This document shows, piece by piece, positions 11,521 through 22,577 of a stretch of DNA of 64,000 bases. The notes beneath the pieces were generated by a model, which saw only the letters and a list, made by a program, of their open reading frames with translations, had not been told where the DNA came from and did not search any database. How positions within the stretch are numbered: position 1 is the stretch's first letter; each line of letters starts with the position of its first letter. The DNA comes from Piezodorus guildinii (taxonomy: Eukaryota > Arthropoda > Insecta > Hemiptera > Pentatomidae), in NCBI GenBank assembly GCA_023052935.1, contig CM041298.1, positions 25,128,961 to 25,192,960 on the forward strand. The letters run 5' to 3'. A program made the translations under genes and the position numbers.

Positions 11521-12556
11521 GAAGTTCCAAGCGAAATTGTTTACTAAATTTTATTGGAAATAAAACACTTTCTTTTCATTGATCATTTCGTTTATTTTAA
11601 CCTATATTAAATACCTGGTACGATTTTGGAAACCACTGGTACGATTTGGGAAACCAGTTTCCCAATTCGTACCATTTGCAGGGTTCTATTGTAACTTATA
11701 TATTTCAGAAATATGTTGTTTTTTAAAACTGAAAAGAATATTATTACATGCGTCAATATTTTCTTAATATTATGTGAAAACATGGTTGAATTATTGTTAA
11801 TCGTTTTCCCGTAAAAAAAAATAAAATGTTAAAAGTGGTACGATATAGGCAACCTTCCCCTACTAGTTAATTTTGTCGGCTTTTCCTCCCTCTCCATTAA
11901 CCTATAAAATTACGTATATTAGATAATATTTTTTCTAAATTCCTTAGCTATCCAACAGTATATCATATGTCTATATTACTATTCTTGTGTTTAAAAACAC
12001 AAAAATTGCATAAAAAAAATGTTTGTACTTTTCTGCTTTATTTGTTTATCAAATTCGCTCAACTTCCATATTTTTCCGGTATTTATAAATACTGATAAGA
12101 TGATCTTCCAAATTTTTTGAAATCTATATAATTAAAAATACTTTAAAAGAAGAAAAAAAAAAAATATATCGGCATTTAAGCTATCTCAGACTATTTCAAT
12201 TAGGATGAAATTTACTTGATGTTAAAGCCCATTTAAGTTTATATCGATTTAGCGAGTTTAATCAAAATCGTTGGAACCATTTTTGAGAAAGTTGTAAAAA
12301 GGTGCAATATGCATAGTACAAAGAGGCTCTTCTGGTAAGCTGATTTTGATTAAAACGTTTCTTTAACATCTCGGGCGTATATTTGTCTTAAATATGAAAT
12401 TTCAGTTTCACAGGACTTTTCGTTTTCGCGTGAGTTTGGTTATTCGGACTCAGGGGACCCTAAAGCGTGTATTTATGTTGAATACTGGAATTCAAAGATT
12501 TTCATCGCAATACTTTCCCTTACTATATATTTCATATATAGGTAAGTGAAAGTAAA

Positions 12557-13024
12557 ATTGAGAACTTATTAAGGTTCCTATAATAACTCTGGTTATCATG
12601 CACTTGAATTTCTGAATTTCTATTGTGAAAGTAAATTTTTCCCTGAATAGCTCGATGTATTCTTATAAATAAACTGGTACGGATCGATTCCTAAGATGAA
12701 TCTTGAACCAGATGCCAGAGGTAACCGAATTGTATTGAACTAAGCTGGAAGTAGTGAGGTGGAGAGAAGTTAAAGGGATTATGATAGGCCTCCAAGAGGG
12801 AACTTAGTATTCCGAGGCTTGGTCCAAACCAAACCGCAAGGGGCGAGGTGGGTCGGCAATGAGGCTGGTTGGACTCCTGGATCGGTTAGCTGTCGTCTCA
12901 GATCTCAGCTCGTTCGGCATGATTAAGATCTAACTCGAGATTAACTGTCGCTCAGAACCAAAGACCCCATTCTCGTTCTGAAGGAAACTTTGAAACGTGC
13001 CACCAACAACCTCAAAGCGGGTGA
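12557..13024. other. GC-richer unique-looking segment
   Basis: About 12660-13020 is clearly richer in GC than its surroundings and is not matched elsewhere in the window. All frames are broken by stops. It ends exactly where a repeat A copy starts. It may be part of an unidentified element or of non-repetitive host DNA. Confidence 0.4.
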
Positions 13025-13163
13025 GAAAAAATCTTGTGCGCGCAACACACGACTTTCACTTACCTCCGTTTTTAAAATCGATTAAAGAATTTTTAAAAAC
13101 AGTTAGAGATAAAATAGAATGAAAACATTAAATAATTAATTTGATTGAATTTCTCTATAAACA

Positions 13164-14363
13164 CTAGCTGTTTCCCGCGCCTTCGTCTGCGTCAATTTCT
13201 GTTATTATGATCGAGATTAAGAAGTTTTTAAATGAATATATTGGGTTGTCCGTAAAATTCCTAGAGAAATTTGGGCAAAAATTAAAATTGATGAACAGCT
13301 TAAAATGTATTCATTTAATCTACAAAATGGTTACCGCCGGCATAAAAGGCCTTTACCCCTTTTTTCCCGAAACCCTATCCTTACTCCTGAAGAACAATGT
13401 TATATCGTTGGATCAATGTATATACATCACATTTATGTTGCAAACGTGACTATATAACACAATTACGTTACACCTAAAATATATCGAATAATTTTGGGTA
13501 TGCCTACTTCTATTGGATCGCTATTGTATATTTAATAGAATTAAATGGCAACTTATTAGGATAATGTTAGAATTATGGTTGATGAGGAAAGTGATTTAAA
13601 AACAACTTAACCTATTACTATAATAAATCTAATACGACTATAAATATCTTGTTTCTAATATCGATACACATTAAAAAAATAAAACAAAACTACACTTCTT
13701 TATCTTTGTTTGAGGTTTGGTGAATTCAATTTGATAAATAGAACAATTTAAATAAAAATTGCTACAAATTACGAAAGATGTTGATAATGACTATGTTGAA
13801 TGAGGTTATATAAAAGAAATACAGGTGAATAGCAATGAACTACTCTGTTTGTGATAAATAAAATATATTATTATTTCATGTCAGATATAAATTTGATTTA
13901 CTCAATGTTACAATTACATACCAGAACCAAGTAGCCACATCCAAATTATTCAATAACATGGTTTTATATTTTAAACATAACCGTTATATACCATCATAAC
14001 TGCTTTGCAACTCATAGTAATATGTATTTTATTAAAACTGGAAACTATAATGTGAATATATGTTTTATAAATAATAACACATAGAAAAAAATCAACACAC
14101 ACTTATTTTTGAATTAATAATCACATATGTGAAGATATGGGAAGGTTACTATAGGGAACCTGTGTTGCCACAGTTAAACAAATTTTGTTCACGTTTTAGA
14201 AAAATATATTTTTCAACCATTTAGAATAGTAATAAAAACTATCCTATCATTCAAGTTGGACCAAATAACAGATACTTACGAAGTTTGAATAAAGTCGGTT
14301 CAGTAATTTCAGAGTTTATTGCGAACAAACATTGTGACACGAGATTTTTATATATATATATAG
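13164..14363 (-). mobile_element. Helitron-like non-autonomous element, 1200 bp
   Basis: Read on the minus strand it begins TCTATATATATATATAAAA and ends GGGAAACAGCTAG, so it has a 5' TC and a 3' CTAG (CTRR), with no TIR and no target duplication. It sits precisely between A and T of the repeat A sequence (host ACA|TGTG), the Helitron target. The subterminal GTTTGTTCGC and CTGAACCGAC words and the GC-rich 3' part (GACGAAGGCGCGGG) resemble insect Helitrons. There is no Rep/helicase coding. A lone mariner-like end (ATTGGGTTGTCCGTAAAATT at 13241) lies inside it. ORFs within it are chance. Confidence 0.82.
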
Positions 14364-14941
14364 ATGTGTTTTATTAAAAATTCTATTGTATTATTATATA
14401 AAATAATCAGTTAATTTTATCGGATTTTCATCAATCTTTATTAACTTTTAATAGAATTTGTATAAGATAATATTTTTTCTAAAATCTTTAGCTTTCAAAC
14501 GGAATATTGTTCATCTATATCACTGTTCTTATGTTCAAAAACGAAAAACTACGTTAAAAAATATTTTTGCAGTTTTCTCATTTAGTTAGATATCGAATTA
14601 ATTCAAATTATATATTTACATGTTTTTTATCGTCGATAACAAGACTATATTGTTATTTTTTTAGAAGTTTGTAAGTTCGAGTCGCACTAGTGCTGTAGAC
14701 CTAGAGTCGCGAGACGGCGGAATAAGTTATTTTTTTAGTATCGAAAAAATTAAAGGTTCATTAGTGGAAGAAATTTTGAAATGTCGGCATTTAAGCCCTG
14801 TTAGACTATTTTAATCAGGATAAAACTTACATGATATTAAAGCCCATCAAATTTTACATCAATATAGCAAGTTTACTCAAAATCGTTATAAAGTGGCCCT
14901 TTTAGTTAGCCGATTCTGGCAAAATAGTTGCTGTAACCTTC

Positions 14942-15573
14942 TGGTTGGTTGGTTGTTTTTTTAAAATTTTAATGGCACAAAACATCGCGGTCATCAGTGC
15001 CAGATATTTTCATTTTATAGAAGGTTAATTTAAGATAAATGGTGTTAGTTAGAACATTAAAAGATATATTCATTAAAATATATTATAATATATGTAAAAA
15101 AAGAATAATAAAAATAAGTAAAAAAATAAATAAATAAAAAAATATATAATAAATAAATATATTAAGATTGATTTTAAATTTTAGTTATTTTTTTTTTATA
15201 TAAATTCATAATTAAAATCAATTAAGTCAAGATGGAAGCAATAGTAGTTCAAATCTGCTTGTAAAAATCCATTTGAGAGAGAAGACACATTAATTCATCA
15301 ATCCTTTTCTCATTGTTTCCCAAAGCATCTGCGACGTTGCTTGGTATTATTTTTGTTCAGTTGTCTGGTGTAGAAGGAACATTCTTCAAAAATGTGAGCT
15401 ATGGTCAAGGTTCCCCTACAATGCTTGCATCTTGGGGGCAATTCTTTTGATATTATGTGTCCATGCGTTAGCCGTGTGTGTCCGATTCTCAGGCGGGCCA
15501 GGACCACCTCCTCCGACTTGAGGTTTTCCAAGGTTTTACCTCTTTCTTAATCGCTTTGACCTTAACCTTAACC
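14942..15573 (-). mobile_element. 5'-truncated LINE tail (I/R1-like)
   Basis: Inserted into repeat A with a 9-bp duplication GTAACCTTC (14933-14941 and 15574-15582). The 3' tail on the minus strand is (AACC)n. It holds the C-terminal coding remnant at 15310-15531. The rest, 14960-15300, is AT-rich 3' UTR. Confidence 0.85.
15310..15531 (-). pseudogene. LINE ORF2 C-terminus (zinc knuckle)
   Basis: The 73-residue piece reads VVLARLRIGHTRLTHGHI, then PPRCKHCRGTLTIAHIFEEC, the classic C-terminal RLRIGHTRLTHGHL plus C-x2-C-x8-H-x4-C knuckle of I/R1/Loa-type LINE proteins. It follows RT (and RNase H where present) in full-length relatives and is thought to help nucleic-acid binding. Everything upstream is missing because of 5' truncation. 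This is the clearest example in the window of this C-terminal family. Confidence 0.85.
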
Positions 15574-15839
15574 GTAACCTTCCGGGCGTATAGTTGTCTT
15601 CGATATGAAATTTCAGTTTCGTACGACTTATGGGTTTCGCGCTAGACTTACCACACACACAGACCTTTTTGAGGGACTTGGTCATTTGAACTCAGGGGAC
15701 CTTTAACCTGTACTTCCGGTGAAGAATGGAATTCGAAAATTTTCGCGATCGCAATACTTTTCCTTACAATATATTTCATATATAGGTAAGAGGAAGTAAA
15801 AAATCAAAAGTTGTAAAGCATGATATATTGGATTTTATG

Positions 15840-16106
15840 AAATATACTGGCCTCACTGACTCTACAAAATCACTTAATACTATTACAAATTTGGTACACT
15901 CTTTTGAAAATTCAATTTAATCACGACAAATCAAAACGCGTAACGTTCACACTACCACAAAACACTTGCCAATCGATTTTTATAGACAACAACCAAATTC
16001 CTTAGACCAACTCTGTACATTACTTAGGACTGACACTCGATCGAAGGGTGGCTTGGGGCCCACGTGTTAAGATGAAAGGACAAACTCTAAACAACTGACT
16101 GAAAGT
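15840..16106 (+). pseudogene. LINE RT thumb fragment
   Basis: Plus-strand fragment translating to NHDKSKRVTFTLPQNTCQS and, with a stop between, VHYLGLTLDRRVAWGPRV. These match the KSxxITFTLRR and YLGLLLDKRLTW blocks just after the RT core of the Jockey protein at 17935. It is probably a diverged Jockey relative. It is interrupted by a SINE and does not clearly resume. Confidence 0.7.
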
Positions 16107-16399
16107 TTGTTTGTTTGTTTATTTATTTAACGTCACTTTATGCTACTATGGCTTATCAGACGATGCTACAGTGGGAGTCCTTAATTTTGCCTATCTAGGT
16201 TTTATTAGGATAGGGATCTTTAACGAGTACCTGACATCGCACAGGCTCGGGACCCCTTTTAACGTCCCCTCCGAAGGACGGCATAACTAAGGATTTTTTA
16301 CTCCCATTAAAAAATCCTAGGACCACCTGCGGGTTCGAACCCGTGACCTTTGGCATAGGAGGCTGTTACGCTAGCCACCCAGCTACAAGTGATCCCTTT
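16107..16399 (-). repeat. tRNA-derived SINE (family 2)
   Basis: On the minus strand the head GATCACTTGTAGCTGGGTGG and B-box GGTTCGAACCC are tRNA-like. The body contains CCGTCCTTCGGAGGGGACG and GATGTCAGGTACTCGTTAAA, and the tail is (AAATAAAC)n. An 11-bp duplication TGACTGAAAGT flanks it (16096-16106 and 16400-16410), so the copy is fairly young. Confidence 0.93.
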
Positions 16400-16410
16400 T
16401 GACTGAAAGT

Positions 16411-16915
16411 ATTATAATCTCTTTTATTTAATTCATCAGACATAGGTGGAAAGAATCGGGATTCAGTATTTTTTTTTTAAATATTTTAATTATGTATACG
16501 TTTCGGCTCAAGCTTGTGAAGATATATATATTAACCAATGTTTCATATGTATATACCAATTAATAAATATTGAACAAGTTTAATGTATCAGCGTTTCAAA
16601 AAATAAAATAAATTATTGGTCGGTTAGGTTCTCAACTTCAGTCAGTGTTATCACTATATTTAAATAATTTTGACCCCACCATCCTTTCTGTAATATTGTA
16701 CAAATATATAATAATTGGTAAAGTATAATATTATTATGTAATGAAGGTTGGAATTACCGTCGTAACCGCACCCCCTTTGCAAAACATAATCATCCAAGCA
16801 TACACCTGCAATACAGAGAAACCTTTAGCAGGATTTCCTTGATGTTTTGACACAACTTTGTAATGATGTAAAGGTTTAATATCCTGGCAAGGCATGATAC
16901 AATATCATCTCATTT
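16411..16915. other. AT-rich segment with no gene
   Basis: No ORF of note and no match to other repeats here that I can see. Confidence 0.4.
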
Positions 16916-17359
16916 AACAGTTTGATATCAGGCGGAATATTATTACGGTGAAAAAAAAAAAAAAAAAAAAAATGATTTCATAACCATTCACATCTATCAA
17001 CGTTTCGGGGTTGTTTCCCTATTCTGAAGACTTATTTTTTTAAAAACACTTTCTCATATATAACTCCCTACTTCACTCCATAGCTTACTGCTATTCGTCC
17101 ACATGGGTGTTCATAGGCTTACTGTAGAGCAGTAAGCTATGGAGGGAAGTAGTGAGCTATATATGAGAAAGTGTTTTTAAAAAAATAAGTCTTGAGAATG
17201 GGGAAACAACCCCGAAACGTTGATAGATGTGAATGGTTGTGAAATAAATTAAATAATTAACAAAAGTAAGTTAAGGTGTGCTCATTTAATTGTTAGTATT
17301 AAGAAAAACTTCCAGAAAAATTAAAAAAGAAAAGAAACTTAATTATTATGTAACTAAAA

Positions 17360-17421
<62 letters not shown>

Positions 17422-17745
17422 TATTTATTTATTTTTTTTTTTTGCACCGTAATAATATTCCGCCTGATATCAAACTGTTTTCGGGGTTGTTTCCCCATTC
17501 TCAAGACTTATTTTTTAAAAAACACTTTCTCATATATAGCTCACTACTTCCCTCCATAGCTTACTGCTCTACAGTAAGCCTATGAACACCCATGTGGACG
17601 AATAGCAGTAAGCTATGGAGTGAAGTAGGGAGTTATATATGAGAAAGTGTTTTAAAAAAAATAAGTCTTCAGAATAGGGAAACAACCCCGAAACGTTGAT
17701 AGATGTGAATGGTTATGAAATAAATTAAATAATTAACAAAAGTAA
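16916..17745. repeat. Nested inverted-repeat cluster
   Basis: Two hairpin units, 16975-17245 and about 17479-17720. In each, arms of ~100-125 bp contain AACACTTTCTCATATATA, CCATAGCTTACTGCT and TTTCGGGGTTGTTTCC. The ~35-bp loop of the second unit (ACAGTAAGCCTATGAACACC and on) is the reverse complement of the loop of the first, while the downstream flank (GAATGGTT to TTAAGGTGTG) keeps its orientation. An outer inverted pair, AACAGTTTGATATCAGGCGG at 16918 and its complement ending near 17481, encloses the first unit and a (TA)n tract. No coding sequence. Confidence 0.9.
17363..17421. repeat. (TA)n microsatellite
   Basis: About 29 uninterrupted TA units inside the inverted-repeat cluster. An ORF crossing it is an artefact. 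Confidence 0.97.
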
Positions 17746-17879
17746 GTTAAGGTGTGATAATTTAAGTGTTAATAATAATTAAGGTAATATTTTTGTTATT
17801 GCCTCAGAGAGGGTTGTTTTTATGTTTGTTTGAAGGCATGTAAATAGACTTAAGTATATATTTTCTTTAGCTTTAAGTA

Positions 17880-20671
17880 CCACCGTGACGAACTTGACCT
17901 ATTTCTACATGACAATAACATAGATATTGCACTTTTGACTGAAACTCACTTCACTCAACGATCACATTTTTATGTACGTGACTACATTACTTACAGATCG
18001 GACCACCCAGACAACACTTCACATGCTGGTTCTTGTATACTTGTTCATAAATCCTTACCCCATTCCCTTATTCCTTCTACTCCAACTGACACCATACAAT
18101 CCACCTCAGTAAACATTACAACCCGTCCTTACCATTTAACGTTCTCAGCTGTATACTGTCCTCCTGGCAATGCCCTTTCATACAACCATCTTGATTCCTT
18201 ATTTCGTTCCCTCGGACCGCGCTTTATAGCTGGAGGTGACTACAACGCTAAACACCAACGATGGGGTTGTCGATCATCCAATCCCCGTGGTAATGTCCTT
18301 TCTCATGTCTCAAGATCCAACTTTTACTCAATTCTTTCACCCATGAATCCCACATACTGGCCAACATCCCGCAATAAACGTCCAGATATCCTCGATATAT
18401 TTGTCACGTCTCAGATTTCCTCCTCCCAAGCAATCATCAAGACCTTGGACGACCTTTCATCAGATCATAGTCCAGTTCTGCTTTTATTACATTCAAATTT
18501 CGCTCCAATACCTTCCTCTCCTAAACTGATTACAGGAAGAATCAACTGGGACAGATTTCGACATGATTTGGACAATAAATTAGACTTGAAAATTCCTCTC
18601 AAGACAACAAATGACATTGACAAAGCAGTAGAAACACTTACAACATCAATACAGACCAGTTTAAAAGATAATACATCAAACAGAACTACAATCAATACAA
18701 AACAGACTAACTTGCCACCTCACCTTTGCATGTTATTAAGGGAAAAACGTAGAGCAAGAGTGAAGTGGCATAAGACTAGATACCCATCCGATAAAACTTA
18801 TTATACTAAACTGACTAACAAACTAAAATCAGAAATAAAAAAATTCAAAATACAAAATTTACTCAATTTTACCGAAAATCTCAACACTACTGACAAAACA
18901 TTATGGACTACCACTAAGAAGCTACTCAAATTTAAAGACTTCAATCATCCACTCCTTACCGAATCCCAAAGCTGGACAAGATCAGACGAGGAAAAAGCCC
19001 AGCTTTTTGGTCAGCACCTTCATAAAACTTTTATTCCACACCCGGATATCCTTAATCCAGATCACCTTGAATGTATTGAAGCAGAACTAACTATTCCTCT
19101 CCAAATGTCTCTTCCACCTAAAGCTTTCCATCCTTCTGAAATTTTCAGTATTATTCATAGTCTGCCTTCCCGCAAAGCTCCAGGGCCCGATCTAATCACA
19201 TCCCAAATTTTAAAACTCCTTTCACGCAAAGCCATCCTATTCCTTACCTACATTTATAATGCTGTACTCCGTACAACATATTTTCCTGACTCCTGGAAAT
19301 TATCCACAGTAAAAATGATACATAAACCCAAAAAGCCACCAGAATATCCGTCCTCTTACCGCCCCATCTCTCTTTTATGCATGATGGGAAAAATCCTTGA
19401 AAAACTCCTCCTAAAACGTATCTATCCCATCCTTGATTCCAATAATATTATCCCCGATCATCAGTTTGGCTTTCGAACATCCCACTCCACTATCCAGCAA
19501 TGTCATCGTGTGGTGGATGTGGTCTCCTCCGCTTTGGAGCGCGGATTGTACTGCACTGGAGCCTTTCTTGACGTAGAACAGGCCTTTGACCGAGTCTGGC
19601 ACCCAGGACTGCTTTACAAACTCCGAAAATCCCTTCCTCCAACTTACTTCCTCATCATCCAGTCCTATCTCACTGACAGATCCTTCCAAATAAATCACAA
19701 GTGCTCCTATTCATCCCTTTTTGTTCAGTCCGCTGGCGTCCCACAAGGCAGTATCCTCGGACCCATTCTCTTCACAGTCTATACAGCTGACATCCCAACC
19801 AATCCTAACACCTTCCTCTCTACGTATGCTGATGACACTTGTGTGTTATCAGTCAATAACGATCCTACTATTGCCTCTCAAACCCTACAATCCCACATCA
19901 GAGACCTTCAGGTATGGTGTCAGAACTGGAGAATTAAAATAAATTCAGAAAAATCCCACCAAATAACCTTTACCCTCCGTCGTAAACCTGTGACATCCTG
20001 CCCTACAGTATCCTTTTATAACATTCCGCTCGTTCCAGTTGAACAGATCCGCTACCTAGGGCTTCTACTTGACAAACGTTTAACATGGAATCCGCACACA
20101 AGACTGAAACGACAAGAAACTGCTCGTCGCTTTCGATTACTTCAACACTTACTTGACAAACGCTCAAAACTTCCACTTAACTACAAAAGACTCCTCTACA
20201 TGACTATCATTAGGCCTATATGGACTTACGGAGTTGAGCTTTGGGGCTCTACTAAACCTTCAAATTCTTCCCGGATCCAATCCTTACAATCCAAAATCCT
20301 TCGTAAAATCCTCAATGCTCCTTACTTTGTCACAAATAAGCTCATCCATAAAGACCTAAATATTCCATTTGTTGCTGATCTAGCCCGAACCAGATATCGC
20401 TCCTTCCATAACAAACTCTTCTCCCACTCTAACCCCCTAGTTTCAATCCTTGCTTCCTCTTCCATTCCTGACAATCCTCCGAGGCGTCTGAAAAGAAGAT
20501 GGCCCCGAGACCTTCTAGTTTAGAAAAGTTAAAGGAGTGCTGCCATTGGGTAGTTCTTCCTCAAGTCTGTATCACGCTGTTTATCTTTTGTCATCTACAC
20601 ATTTACTTGTTGTATTTTAAAATACAATTGTAAATTTCAATAAATGATGTTATAAAAAAAAAAAAAAAAAA
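17880..20671 (+). mobile_element. Jockey-clade LINE, 5'-truncated, young
   Basis: Retrotransposon copy with one long ORF, a 3' UTR (20524-20654) and a poly(A) tail (about 20654-20671). It is flanked by an 11-bp duplication AGCTTTAAGTA (17869-17879 and 20672-20682). The 5' break falls inside the endonuclease, so ORF1 and the first EN residues are missing. At least seven more fragments in this window derive from the same or sister families. Confidence 0.95.
17883..20523 (+). CDS. Jockey LINE ORF2: endonuclease + reverse transcriptase (5'-truncated)
   Basis: Encodes the enzyme that nicks the target and copies the LINE RNA onto it. The frame is open from the truncation point, HRDELDLFLHDNNIDIALLT, so the first possible start (TTG at 17935) is not the true start. 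From there 862 codons follow. The APE-type endonuclease occupies about residues 1-190: TETHF at 2-6 (catalytic Glu at 3), GGDYNAKH around 100-107, SSDH at 175-178. RT: RPISLL, FLDVEQAFDRVW (Asp 546), GVPQGSILGP from 601, YADD 631-634. The thumb has YLGLLLDKRLTW, and the C-terminus ends PPRRLKRRWPRDLLV. All catalytic motifs seen are intact and there is no internal stop, so the copy is young. YADD with FLDVxQAFDRVWH and the GGDYNAKH block fit the Jockey clade. Without ORF1 and the EN start it should not move by itself. Confidence 0.93.
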
Positions 20672-20682
20672 AGCTTTAAGTA

Positions 20683-20867
20683 TATATATGAATGATTTTT
20701 GAGTTGTAGTGCAAAAAGTAACAGTGTGGCGAGTGACACTTGACGGGCCAGGTAGACGGATTCTGACCGATTTGGAAGAGGAAAAGAAAAAAAGGAGTTT
20801 GTTTCAAATCCTCTCTGTGTTTATAAAATGACCTTTACTAAGTCAATATATGTTAAAATATTCTAAA
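20683..20867. other. Short spacer
   Basis: No gene or known repeat. It holds the right flank of the Jockey target site. Confidence 0.4.
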
Positions 20868-21720
20868 AATCTGGTGCTCGCAACACACGACATTCACTTA
20901 CCTCCGTTATTTATATCAATTTTATGATTTTAAAATAACTTTAGAAACGAAATACATTGTCAAAGAATTATTTACACTTGATTTTAGTAGGAACACGTGT
21001 TTCATTAAAAAATCTATTATATTATCATCTAAAATAATGAGTTAGTTTTATCTACTTTTCATCATTCTTAATCAACCTTTACAAGCTTGTGTATAAGGTA
21101 AACATTTTTCTAAAATCTTTAGAATTCTAACGGTAGATTATACAAGTATATTTCTGTTCTTATGTTCAAAAACAGGAAATTACATTAAAAAATATTTTTT
21201 TCGGTTTTATTCTTTAGTTGGATATCGAATTTTTTCAACTTATATATTTACTTATATATGATCAATGGTAGCAAGATAATATGGTTATTGTTATATAATC
21301 TAGAAAATTAAAGGTACTTGAGAAGAATACAATTTAAAATATCGGCATTTAACCCACGTCAGACCATTTCAATCAGAATGAAACCTACATCATATTAAAG
21401 CCCATCAAATTTTACATTAATATATAGAGTTTAATCAAAACCGTTAAAGCCGTTTTTGAGAAAATCTTAAAAAGGTGCAAAATGCATGGTATAAAGTGGC
21501 TCTTCTAGTAAGCTCATTTTAATGAAAACGGTTTTGTAACGTATCGGGCCTATATTTGTCTTGGATATGAAATTTCAGTTTCATAAGACTTTCTGTTTTT
21601 GCCCAGGAGTTACCTCCCACACACACACACAACCTTTTTGCAGTACTTGGTCTTTTGTACTCAGGGGATCATAAAACGTATATTTCCGGCGAAAACTGGA
21701 ATTCATAAAAAATAAATCAT
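20868..21720 (+). repeat. Repeat A copy
   Basis: Begins AAATCTGGTGCTCGCAACAC and passes through all the internal blocks (AAACACGTGT-like word, GCATTTAACCCACGTCAG, AAAGCCCATCAAATTTTAC, GGTGCAAAATGCATGG). It is broken off after AAACTGGAATTC near 21710, without the GTAAGTGAAAG end. Confidence 0.92.
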
Positions 21721-21777
21721 ATATAATTGGTTAAAAATATTTAAAAGGATCTGTAGTTTGTATTGAAATTTCCAGTA

Positions 21778-22577
21778 CAAATCTGGTGCGGGCAACACAC
21801 GACTCTCACTTACCTCCGTTTTCGAAATCGATAATAAATTTTCAAATACAGTAAGATATTAAAATGAGTGAATCCGTTAAAGAACTATTTAAATGGAATT
21901 TCTATAGAAACATGTGTTTTATTAAAAAATCTATTATATTATTATCTAAAATAATCAATTAATTTTATCGGTTTTTCATAACTCTCTATAAACTTTTAAA
22001 AGCTTGTGTATTATATATTATTTTTATTAAAATCTTTAGCTTTCCAACGGTATATCATACATGTTTATTATGCTCTAATGTTCAAAAACAAAAACATTGC
22101 ATTAAAACATATTTTTTTTTCAGTTTTCATCTTCAGCTGTTTTTCAAATTCGTACAACTTACATATACTATTTTTATCATAATAAAACCTACATGATGTA
22201 AAGCCTATTAAATTTTTTATTGATATGGCGAGTTTAATCAAAATCGTCAGATCCGTTTTTGAGAAAATCGAAAAAAGGTGCAAAATGCATGGTATAAAGT
22301 GGCTCTTCTGATAAGCTCATTTTGATGAAAAAGGTTTTGTAACGTATCGGGCTTATATTTGTCTTAGATATGAAATTTCAGTTTTATAAGACTTTTCGTT
22401 TCCGCCCGGGCGTTACCTTACACCCACATACACTCACACTCACACACTTTTTGTGGGACTTGGTTATTTCGACTCAAGGGACCCTAAAACGTGTATTTCC
22501 GTAGATAAACTGGAATTAGAAAATTTTCAAAATCGCAATACTTGCCCTTAATATACATAGTAAGTGAAAGTAAAAAA
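21778..22577 (+). repeat. Repeat A copy, near full length
   Basis: An uninterrupted copy of about 800 bp, from AAATCTGGTGCGGGCAACAC to AGTAAGTGAAAGTAAAAA. The small ORF on the other strand is incidental. With 57541-58440 and 38853-39592 it is among the best copies for defining the repeat. Confidence 0.93.

Larger units (their letters stand above)
10231..11860 (+). mobile_element. pogo-like DNA transposon, internally deleted
   Basis: Terminal inverted repeats of about 25 bp (GGGGAAAGTTGCCTATATCG at the left, its complement with one mismatch at the right) are flanked by TA on both sides (10229-10230 and 11861-11862), the Tc1/mariner/pogo target duplication. The word TCGTACCA recurs near both ends. 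The two coding remnants belong to one transposase whose middle is missing. At 1630 bp it is non-autonomous. It sits inside a repeat A copy. Confidence 0.93.
10064..12556 (+). repeat. Repeat A copy, split by pogo-like element
   Basis: Repeat A starts AAATCTGGTGCGCGCAAC at 10067 and runs to 10230. It resumes at 11861 with TCGGCTTTTCCTCCCTCTCC and ends GGTAAGTGAAAGTAAAA at about 12556. Joining the two parts across the TA target restores the usual repeat A order. Confidence 0.9.
13025..15808 (+). repeat. Repeat A copy with two nested insertions
   Basis: The three pieces 13025-13163, 14364-14941 and 15574-15808 join in order into one repeat A, starting AATCTTGTGCGCGCAACAC and ending GGTAAGAGGAAGTAAAAA. 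The first gap holds a Helitron-like element, the second a LINE tail. Confidence 0.9.

Noticed and set aside
13240..13280. Complete mariner inside the Helitron
   Set aside because: Only one end (ATTGGGTTGTCCGTAAAATT) is seen. No inverted partner occurs before 14363.
17290..17559. 89-codon ORF
   Set aside because: It is a translation of the (TA)n tract and flanking inverted repeats.
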